The translations under genes were made by a program, and so were the position numbers. A DNA stretch of 12,694 nucleotides from Caryophanales bacterium UBA5455 (lineage in GTDB: Bacteria > Bacillota_I > Bacilli_A > RFN20 > CAG-826). The DNA is taken from assembly GCA_002427365.1 (NCBI GenBank), contig DIQT01000004.1, positions 26,213 to 38,906 of the forward strand, read 5' to 3'. Below the pieces are notes generated by a model that made no database searches, was not told where the DNA came from, and worked only from the letters and a program-made list of their open reading frames with translations. This document shows, in pieces, positions 6,753 through 12,127 of this stretch. Within the stretch, counting starts at the first letter, position 1, and every line of letters starts with the position of its first letter.

Positions 6753-7775
6753 ATGCATAGTAAAAACAAAACTTCGGAAACACCAGAGACGACACCAAAT
6801 AAAAAGCAGAATAAATTTGACTGGTTTTTTATTCAATTAGAAAAGATAAACATTGCTACATTTTTGTTTATTGTTGGAATGTTAACGCTTGTAAGTATGC
6901 TACTACCCCAATTTACATTAAATGGAAAAAGCGTTATTTTAGCGCGTGATGCATTTACCAGTAATTATCGCGGTTCGTTTTTTATTTTATTTTTCTATTT
7001 TATCCCCGTAATTGTTGGTCTTATTTCGTATATTAAAAGTAAGGAATCAAAGATTTGGGATGCTTTTGCATTTGCTTTAACGCTAACTTCCGCAATTATC
7101 TTATTTTCGAGCGCATCGATTTTAGCAAGTGTTAATGACGCCAAAGTCACTCTTAATGCCGGTCCAATTATTGGTGGTATTTTAGCAATCGTTATGGTTT
7201 TAGCTTTAATGCGGGAAAATTTTGCCCGTAATGCGTTTAGTATTAAAGAAATTAGTGAAGCCGCTTTATTAGTTGCGGCGGCGTTAGTATTTGATCAAGT
7301 TGTTCCAGGAATTCGATTAAGTGCGGGCGCTGGTTCAATTAACCTTGCTATGTTACCGTTATTCATTATTGCCTTCCGCTTTTCATTCACAAAGAGCTGG
7401 TTAACAATTGGGGTTGTGTTTGGTTTAATTTCAAATTTAATGGATGGCTGGGGATTTGCCACATATCCATTTGATTATTTCCTAGCTTATGGATTAATTT
7501 CTTTTGTTAGTTTAATTAAAGAATTCGCTTTTCCACGTAAAGGTGAAAAAGTTAAATGGTATCATCTTAATATTTTTGTTACCGCAATATTAATTGGCAC
7601 TGTTGGTCGCTTAATTGGTTCAACAATTTCTAGTTTATTACTTTATGGCTACAAATTAGGACCCGCATTATCATATAACATCTTATATATCCTCCCTAGT
7701 GGCGCGAGCGTGCTTGTGATTATGTTACTTTTATATAAACCACTAATTTATATTAATGAACGTTTTAAACATTAA
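6753..7775 (+). CDS. thiT: ThiT-like ECF thiamine transporter S-component with extra N-terminal membrane module
   Basis: The C-terminal part (about 164-336) resembles ThiT, the membrane subunit that captures thiamine for an energy-coupling factor transporter. Supporting blocks are GSINLAMLPLFIIAFR (194-209), YPFDYFLAYG (238-247), GRLIGS (285-290) and YNILYILPSG (308-317). ThiT proteins are usually near 190 residues; this one has 340. The extra N-terminus holds a polar stretch (1-30) and about four membrane helices (34-56, 73-95, 103-127, 136-153) of no family I recognise. As I recall the family, the His and Trp that contact thiamine after the conserved Arg align here with Ser290 and Tyr298. 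The TPP riboswitch strongly supports a thiamine-related substrate. AGGAG lies seven bases before the ATG. The ECF energising subunits are not in the window. Confidence 0.85.
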   Translation: MHSKNKTSETPETTPNKKQNKFDWFFIQLEKINIATFLFIVGMLTLVSMLLPQFTLNGKSVILARDAFTSNYRGSFFILFFYFIPVIVGLISYIKSKESKIWDAFAFALTLTSAIILFSSASILASVNDAKVTLNAGPIIGGILAIVMVLALMRENFARNAFSIKEISEAALLVAAALVFDQVVPGIRLSAGAGSINLAMLPLFIIAFRFSFTKSWLTIGVVFGLISNLMDGWGFATYPFDYFLAYGLISFVSLIKEFAFPRKGEKVKWYHLNIFVTAILIGTVGRLIGSTISSLLLYGYKLGPALSYNILYILPSGASVLVIMLLLYKPLIYINERFKH

Positions 7776-7871
7776 ATAGTTGAGTTTTGCAGTTTAATTA
7801 AATTATAAATAAATAATCTAAATTATTGCTCTTTTGGTTATATTGTCTTATTTCCTAATATTAATAATCCA

Positions 7872-7880
7872 TGTTATACT
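7872..7880 (+). promoter_or_regulatory. Extended -10 promoter of the Sel1-repeat gene
   Basis: TGTTATACT is a TGn extended -10 box with a five-of-six match to TATAAT. The -35 region (TTCCTA at 17 bases) is poor. Transcription would start near 7887, a short leader before the GGAGG at 7896-7900. This position rules out the in-frame TTG at 7834 as the start codon. Confidence 0.6.
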
Positions 7881-7908
7881 AAAATTAACAGATATGGAGG
7901 AAGACCAT

Positions 7909-8556
7909 ATGGCAAACTACACATTAATGAATACGCGCGAGTTAGAAAGACGTGTCAAAAAAGATGATTTAGGTGCAATCCATGAATTGTCGCGCCGGTT
8001 AGTGCAAGGCATTGGAATTGCTGAAGATTTTGCTCGTGGTTTTGCCCTAGCAAAATATGGCACAGATCAAGGATATGTTAAATGCAAAACTGTTTTAGGC
8101 TTTTGCTATTTTTATGGTCGGGGCTGTCCGCAAGATGAACTTAAAGGTGTTGAACTGTTTAGGGAAGCGGCGGAAGGTGGCCACGATGCCGCCCAGTATA
8201 ATATGGGAATTGCCTATGAACGAGGAACAGTTATCCCAACGGACTATGATTTAGCGTATAGCTGGTATGAAAAAGCCGCTGAACAAGACTTTGCCAAAGC
8301 GTTTTACAAATTAGGTTTCTTTCATGAAATGGGTTATGGTCGAGATAAGGATTTAATTAAAGCCTTTAATTATTATCTTGAAAGCGCAAGACGCGGATAT
8401 CGTAAAGGACAATATGTCCTTGGTTTAGCGTATGCGAATGGACGGGGAGTCCTTAAAGATAATGATCAAGCATTGTTTTGGATTAATAAAGCTGCCGCGC
8501 AAAACTATTCGCCTGCAGTTATGAAGTTACGTCAACTTAAAAACGAAGGTAAATAA
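7909..8556 (+). CDS. Sel1-like repeat protein
   Basis: The 215-residue product is a chain of Sel1-like (TPR-related) helical repeats of about 36 residues: a degenerate one at about 22-56, then 57-92, 93-128, 129-164 and 165-200. Each carries the A/G...LG..Y..G.G...D..KA..W...AA..G pattern, for example LGFCYFYGRGCPQDELKGVELFREAAEGG. Such solenoids bind other proteins. There is no signal peptide or membrane helix, so it should be cytoplasmic, and no catalytic domain is attached. GGAGG at 7896-7900 is eight bases from the ATG at 7909. Upstream in-frame TTG (7834) and ATG (7894) codons are less likely: the first precedes the promoter and the second overlaps the ribosome binding site. The partner protein is unknown. 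It is probably transcribed alone. Confidence 0.9.
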   Translation: MANYTLMNTRELERRVKKDDLGAIHELSRRLVQGIGIAEDFARGFALAKYGTDQGYVKCKTVLGFCYFYGRGCPQDELKGVELFREAAEGGHDAAQYNMGIAYERGTVIPTDYDLAYSWYEKAAEQDFAKAFYKLGFFHEMGYGRDKDLIKAFNYYLESARRGYRKGQYVLGLAYANGRGVLKDNDQALFWINKAAAQNYSPAVMKLRQLKNEGK

Positions 8557-8576
8557 ATCTAAATAAGAAGCATATA

Positions 8577-8610
8577 ATAAAGTGTTATCAGCGGCACTTA
8601 TAGTTTTTGT
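8577..8610 (+). terminator. Candidate intrinsic terminator after the Sel1-repeat gene
   Basis: AAGTGTT (8580-8586) pairs with GGCACTT (8593-8599) in seven pairs, two of them G-U, around a six-base loop, with two more A-T pairs possible after a one-base bulge. A T-rich run (GTTTTTGTT) follows within four bases. It lies 21 bases after the stop codon. The stem is modest. Confidence 0.4.
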
Positions 8611-8792
8611 TGCACTAATTCACTAAAATAGCGTTTATTTTTTTCTTCTCTCGCTTTGACATTTTAACTTTCTTTCACCATAAGCGAAACTACACTTTTA
8701 ATATGACAAAAACAGGAGAAAGAACAAGAAAAAAATTTATAAGGTGGGTTGAGTGATACTTAAAGTTAATTTGTTCATTTGTAAAGATTAGT

Positions 8793-8860
8793 TTGTCATA
8801 AAACATATTTTTTAATATAAAAATATTAGAATAGTATAATAATCGGTTTTTTGTTAAAAT
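8793..8860 (+). promoter_or_regulatory. Promoter region of the acidic membrane-protein gene
   Basis: Two arrangements are plausible. TTGTCA (8793-8798) with TATAAA (8816-8821) at 17-base spacing matches five of six bases in both boxes. TGTTAAAAT (8852-8860) is an extended -10 box closer to the gene. A TATAAT at 8835-8840 lacks both a TG extension and a -35 box. I cannot tell which is used. Confidence 0.45.
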
Positions 8861-8912
8861 AATAAGTACATTAAATAAACAAATATAATTTGTAAAACGA
8901 AAGAGGCTTTAA

Positions 8913-9995
8913 ATGAAGAATAAAAAAATTAGTGGTCGCTACGAAGTCGTGGTTGACGAAAAAGAAACTGAAGTATTAGAAGAAGAAAAAACGGTTGAAG
9001 AGGACGTCTTAGAAGTAAGCGAAGAAGTAAACGAAGAAGTTGCTAGTGAGCCGGAAGTTGAAGAAAAAGCTCGCCAATACCCTGCTGAAATTGCAGATAT
9101 GCTCGCGCAAGTTGAAGAAAAGAAAAATGCTTTTTATAATCTTTATAAGAAATATAAAAAATTCAGCTCGCTATATATGATTATTTTAGTCGTCTTGATG
9201 ATTCCTTTATTTATTTGGGTCATGCCAATTAAAACTTATGGAACATGGATTTCAATTGGCGCAATTATCCTAATTTTTGGGGTCTTTTATGTTTTTACAA
9301 ACAAAACAAAAACCAACACTAATGAATCAGCTAAAAATTATATTGATGAATATTATCAAATTACAATGGGCTATGTTTTTAATAATATGCCCGAAGTAAA
9401 AAACTATGAACAACTGACTGGAGGCAAACTTGAAACCGATGTCTTTGTTAATGCGCACATGATTAAAGACGTTACATCCTCTGCATCACGAAATGTTGTG
9501 ACTTATGATATCGATGGTCGGGAAATCGCAATCGCCGAATTTGTTGCTTATACACAAGGCGAAGGTAAAAGAAAAAGAATTAATCCTGTCTTCATTGGTA
9601 AACTTCTCAAAGTTGAAAATTCAATTAAAGATGAAGACTTACGGACCCTTGTTTATTTAAAACCACGGATTAAAGATCAAATAGCGCAAGGCGTTAATGA
9701 TATTGAGGGCTTAGAAACATTATTTAATGATAAAGACATCGCAATTTATTCAAGTGAAAAAACAATGAACAAAGCGATTAGCAAAGAAATTGTTCCATTA
9801 CTTAATGAATATAAAATTGATAAAGATTTAATTGATATCGCTATTTCAATTACACCAGGCATGACATATTTTGCTTTTTCCTTTAGTGATGACTTAATGG
9901 CGGTCCCACTTGAAAGCGATATTAAAGTTGATCCAATAATTCTTTTTAAAGAAACAATGGAAACAACGAATAAAATCATTGCAAAAATCAAGTAA
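8913..9995 (+). CDS. Membrane protein with acidic N-terminus, possibly DUF3137-like
   Basis: The 360-residue protein starts with a highly acidic, probably disordered segment (11-52), then a charged helix that may form a coiled coil (about 62-83). Two close membrane helices follow (about 85-104 and 109-128) with a very short loop, so both the N-terminus and the large C-terminal domain (130-360) should be cytoplasmic. The order of two helices followed by a soluble domain with a short lysine/arginine-rich loop (GEGKRKR, 217-223) and a late NDKDIAIYSSEKTMNKAI segment (272-289) resembles DUF3137 membrane proteins. That is a recollection of pattern, not a search result. There is no signal peptide or enzyme motif. 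AAGAGG lies six bases before the ATG. The gene has its own promoter region and a strong terminator, so it is monocistronic. Function unknown. Confidence 0.85.
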   Translation: MKNKKISGRYEVVVDEKETEVLEEEKTVEEDVLEVSEEVNEEVASEPEVEEKARQYPAEIADMLAQVEEKKNAFYNLYKKYKKFSSLYMIILVVLMIPLFIWVMPIKTYGTWISIGAIILIFGVFYVFTNKTKTNTNESAKNYIDEYYQITMGYVFNNMPEVKNYEQLTGGKLETDVFVNAHMIKDVTSSASRNVVTYDIDGREIAIAEFVAYTQGEGKRKRINPVFIGKLLKVENSIKDEDLRTLVYLKPRIKDQIAQGVNDIEGLETLFNDKDIAIYSSEKTMNKAISKEIVPLLNEYKIDKDLIDIAISITPGMTYFAFSFSDDLMAVPLESDIKVDPIILFKETMETTNKIIAKIK

Positions 9996-10015
9996 ATAAG
10001 AAAATAAATTAAATG

Positions 10016-10042
10016 AGCCAGTCATTATGACTGGCTTTTTTA
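10016..10042 (+). terminator. Strong intrinsic terminator
   Basis: AGCCAGTCA (10016-10024) and TGACTGGCT (10028-10036) form a perfect nine-pair stem with loop TTA, followed directly by a run of T residues. It is 20 bases after the stop of the acidic membrane-protein gene and before the next promoter. Confidence 0.95.
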
Positions 10043-10071
10043 TTCTCAAATAAGCGGATATTATGTTTCTA

Positions 10072-10080
10072 TGATATACT
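10072..10080 (+). promoter_or_regulatory. Extended -10 promoter of the Ntdp gene
   Basis: TGATATACT is a TGn extended -10 box with a five-of-six match to TATAAT. No -35 box is found at 16-18 bases. Transcription would start near 10087, giving a leader of about 50 bases that contains the inverted repeat at 10098-10120. Confidence 0.6.
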
Positions 10081-10097
10081 TTTACCGAGATAAATGG

Positions 10098-10120
10098 TTT
10101 TGAAAATTATGTTTTCAAAA
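10098..10120 (+). repeat. Perfect inverted repeat in the Ntdp leader
   Basis: TTTTGAAAA (10098-10106) and TTTTCAAAA (10112-10120) are perfect inverted copies around a five-base centre, ending 16 bases before the start codon. As RNA it would form a weak nine-pair hairpin beside a poor ribosome binding site; as DNA it could be an operator. The arms are almost all A/T, so chance is possible. Confidence 0.5.
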
Positions 10121-10136
10121 TAGAAACGGTAGTATT

Positions 10137-10670
10137 ATGGATTTTAATGTAGCAAACAACTGGCTCAGTGTGCAATCTTATAAGCACGATGGTCAGATTC
10201 ATCGGGTATGGGATAAAAATTATTTAGTTCTTGATAATGAAGATTTTTTTGTTGTCGTTAATAAGAAAACAAAAGTTGTTGAATATAATGGTCGGCGGTG
10301 GTGGACGAAAGAACCATCGGTTACTTTTTATAGTAAAAAAGAGTGGTGGAATACGATCGCGATGATTAAAAAAGATGGCATCCATTTTTATTCAAACATT
10401 GCCTCACCATCGATTCTTGATCACGGCGTTATTAAATACATCGATTACGATTTAGATATTAAATTATTCGCGAATGGTAATGTAAAGCTTCTTGATGAAA
10501 AAGAATATGCGTACCATATCGAAAAGTATGGTTACTCGCAAGACTTACATACCGTGTTAGTTGATCAAACAAAGCGGTTACTTGTGAAAATGAAAAAAGG
10601 GGAAGACCCCTTTAATGAAACATGTGTTAAAAAATATTACGATATTTTCCTTGCGGAAACTAAACATTAA
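10137..10670 (+). CDS. ntdP: Nucleoside tri-/diphosphate phosphatase (DUF402, Ntdp/YgaC family)
   Basis: The 177-residue protein is a close match in layout to the DUF402 family enzyme Ntdp of staphylococci (Bacillus YgaC), a cytoplasmic metal-dependent phosphatase that hydrolyses nucleoside tri- and diphosphates. Signature blocks are QSYKHDGQIHRVW (13-25), NGRRWWTKEPSVTFYSKKEWWN (51-72), FYSNIASP (84-91), YIDYDLDIKLF (101-111) with metal-ligand aspartates 103, 105 and 107, and LLDEKEY (118-124). Length is normal (about 180). The leader has only a weak GGT before the ATG. The stop overlaps that of the convergent flavoprotein gene by four bases, and codons near 10593-10613 double as the opposite-strand terminator. 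Family assignment is firm; the physiological substrate is inferred. Confidence 0.93.
   Translation: MDFNVANNWLSVQSYKHDGQIHRVWDKNYLVLDNEDFFVVVNKKTKVVEYNGRRWWTKEPSVTFYSKKEWWNTIAMIKKDGIHFYSNIASPSILDHGVIKYIDYDLDIKLFANGNVKLLDEKEYAYHIEKYGYSQDLHTVLVDQTKRLLVKMKKGEDPFNETCVKKYYDIFLAETKH
10592..10613 (-). terminator. Intrinsic terminator for the flavoprotein gene, inside the Ntdp coding sequence
   Basis: Read on the - strand, AAAGGGG, loop TCTT and CCCCTTT form a perfect seven-pair stem with four G-C pairs, and the T run continues to six. It lies 54 bases after the flavoprotein stop codon and within the last codons of the convergent Ntdp gene (Lys-Lys-Gly-Glu-Asp-Pro-Phe). On the + strand only three T residues follow the stem, so it should act on one strand only. 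Confidence 0.75.
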
Positions 10671-11578
10671 TTTTTCTTTAAACTAGCAAAAATACTATCG
10701 AGTTCTTCCATACCTGGAATAATTCTTTTCTTTTTGCCTTCATAACTAGCGACATCACCCGCGACATAAATATGCGGGGCCGCTAAAAAGTTTTCATCAA
10801 CTTTAATGCCAAGTCGATGCTTTTCTAAGCCGAACGTATCGCCACGGGGGATATTTCCATAGTTAACTAAAATATAATCTGCTGGTAAGTCTAATTGTTC
10901 TTTTGTTTCGACATTTTCAACGCGTAACCCACTCAAATGGCCAGCGGTTGTTAAGATTTGTAAGGGAATATAAGGGGTGAAAATCTTAATTGTTTTAACG
11001 TTTTCAATTGTTGATAAATCCCCACGAAACTCTTTCCGACGGTGGATTAATGAAACGTCATCCGAAACGTAAAAAACCATTTTCGCCCAGTCGATTGCAC
11101 TATCGCCGCCCCCCATAACTAAAACTTTTTTATTTGCTAAAAAGTCATAATCTTTAAGTGCGTATAAGATTTCTTGATATTTATCTTCGTTTTCAACACC
11201 TAATGGGCGTGGTTTATAAACGCCGAGGCCGGTCGCAACGATAACGTTGTCCGCGGTGTAATCGCCGTTTGAAGTTTTAATAACAACTCCGGTATCATTA
11301 CTTTCAAGGTTTGTAACTTCCGTATTTAGCGCGAGTTCCAGATGGTCATTAAACGTTAAATCGTTCATTAATAATTCAATATATTGTTCGCCTAAAATAA
11401 CGGGAAGACCAATTAAATCTTCCACTTCTTTTTTGGGATATAGTTCGGTTACTTGTCCACCAACATGCGGACGAGATTCGATAATAAGCGTTTGATAGTT
11501 TTGATCGCTTGCAATTTTTGCGGCAATAAGGCCAATTGGACCCGCACCGATAATGGCTAATTCATAGTGTTTTATCAT
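10667..11578 (-). CDS. Ferredoxin/flavodoxin-NADP+ reductase type 2 (TrxR-like fold, no CxxC), short C-terminus
   Basis: The 303-residue flavoprotein has the FAD-binding GAGPIG (11-16), the VGGQVTELYP segment (39-48) typical of type-2 FNRs such as Bacillus YumC, VATGLG (114-119), the NADPH-binding GGGDSA (156-161) with HRR (179-181), and a C-terminal YVAGDVASYEGKKKR (271-285). It contains no cysteine, so it cannot be a thioredoxin reductase, which needs CxxC. Such FNRs pass electrons between NADPH and ferredoxin or flavodoxin. YumC-type enzymes are near 330 residues; this one stops soon after the FAD site and has IIPGMEEL where relatives have an ATGFGEA-like motif. The start at 11578 follows GGAGG by six bases; a longer in-frame start at 11608 is rejected. 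It is divergent from tsaE, and its stop overlaps that of Ntdp. Confidence 0.88.
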   Translation of the reverse strand: MIKHYELAIIGAGPIGLIAAKIASDQNYQTLIIESRPHVGGQVTELYPKKEVEDLIGLPVILGEQYIELLMNDLTFNDHLELALNTEVTNLESNDTGVVIKTSNGDYTADNVIVATGLGVYKPRPLGVENEDKYQEILYALKDYDFLANKKVLVMGGGDSAIDWAKMVFYVSDDVSLIHRRKEFRGDLSTIENVKTIKIFTPYIPLQILTTAGHLSGLRVENVETKEQLDLPADYILVNYGNIPRGDTFGLEKHRLGIKVDENFLAAPHIYVAGDVASYEGKKKRIIPGMEELDSIFASLKKN

Positions 11579-11631
11579 AAATTTCCTCCACGTAGTGATT
11601 TTACACAATCTAATTACAAATAACTAGAATA

Positions 11632-11640
11632 TGCTATAAT
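11632..11640 (+). promoter_or_regulatory. Extended -10 promoter of tsaE
   Basis: TGCTATAAT is a perfect extended -10 box. No -35 box is evident at 17 bases. Transcription would start near 11647, leaving a leader of about 19 bases with AAAGGA before the tsaE ATG. Confidence 0.75.
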
Positions 11641-11665
11641 TTACACCGTGATAAAGGACACTAAT

Positions 11666-12127
11666 ATGAAATTTACATTAAAATCAAATAGTCGTGAAGA
11701 AACAAAACATATCGCCCTGACACTTGCGCCCTTATTAAATCGTGGGGACGTCATTACATTTACCGGTGATTTAGGAGCGGGTAAAACCGCCTTCGTGCAA
11801 GATTTAGCGAGCGGCTTAGATATTAAGGACCGGGTTAATTCCCCAACCTTTAATATTTTAAAACCATATTTTTATGGAAGAATCCCTCTATACCATATTG
11901 ATGCATATCGTCTTGAAGACGGTAATAAAAATATCGGCTTAGAAGAATTTATCGATGGTGATGGAGTTGCGGTTATCGAATGGCCAAACTTTATTAGCGA
12001 ACTTATCCCTAGTGACCATTTAACAATTAATATTGTTAATGACGGGGATACAAAAAGAACATTAACATTCGAAGCGAACGGAAAGAGATACAATCAATTA
12101 TTGTCAGACTTTAAGGAAAAATTATAA
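11666..12127 (+). CDS. tsaE: tRNA threonylcarbamoyladenosine biosynthesis ATPase TsaE
   Basis: TsaE (153 residues) is the small ATPase of the TsaB-TsaD-TsaE complex that makes t6A at position 37 of ANN-decoding tRNAs. Diagnostic motifs are all present: Walker A GDLGAGKT (34-41), the switch-like NSPTFNIL (58-65), YHIDAYRL (76-83) and VIEWP (103-107). The ATG at 11666 is chosen because AAAGGA ends six bases before it; the in-frame GTG at 11648 sits at the predicted transcription start. The stop overlaps the tsaB start by one base (TAATG), so the two are translationally coupled and form the head of a t6A operon. Length is normal. Confidence 0.96.
   Translation: MKFTLKSNSREETKHIALTLAPLLNRGDVITFTGDLGAGKTAFVQDLASGLDIKDRVNSPTFNILKPYFYGRIPLYHIDAYRLEDGNKNIGLEEFIDGDGVAVIEWPNFISELIPSDHLTINIVNDGDTKRTLTFEANGKRYNQLLSDFKEKL

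Larger units (their letters stand above)
8557..8912. other. 356-base intergenic region without a supported gene
   Basis: This is the longest non-coding stretch in the window and is clearly more AT-rich than the genes. It contains the candidate terminator at 8577-8610, a TTGACA (8656-8661) spaced 17 bases from CATAAG (8679-8684), a weak inverted repeat TCGCTT/AAGCGA (8651-8656 and 8682-8687), and several -10-like boxes near its right end. Possible ORFs are 12-17 codons long and not convincing. A small RNA starting near 8691 is conceivable, but I recognise no known RNA family. Confidence 0.5.

Noticed and set aside
7812..7827. AATAAT-CTAA-ATTATT hairpin after the ThiT gene as terminator
   Set aside because: The six-pair stem is only A-T and is followed by GCTCTTTT rather than a clean T run; such hairpins are common by chance in this DNA.
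7834..7908. Longer Sel1-repeat protein starting at TTG 7834 with a hydrophobic N-terminus
   Set aside because: The extended -10 promoter at 7872-7880 lies inside this extension, and the strong GGAGG serves the ATG at 7909, so the apparent signal-like peptide is an artefact.
8703..8791. Tiny ORFs of 17 codons (ATG 8703) and 12 codons (GTG 8753)
   Set aside because: The first has no ribosome binding site. The second follows AAGGTGG but is too short and without recognisable sequence to call as a gene.
10706..10728. TTCCA-TACC-TGGAA hairpin on the + strand as terminator for the Ntdp gene
   Set aside because: The stem has only five pairs and the T run is interrupted. It lies in the flavoprotein coding region and is not strong enough to report as a feature.
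11579..11608. Ten-residue N-terminal extension of the flavoprotein (MCKITTWRKF)
   Set aside because: GGAGG sits six bases before the ATG at 11578, and the FAD motif starts at the usual distance from that ATG. The only cysteine would come from this extension.
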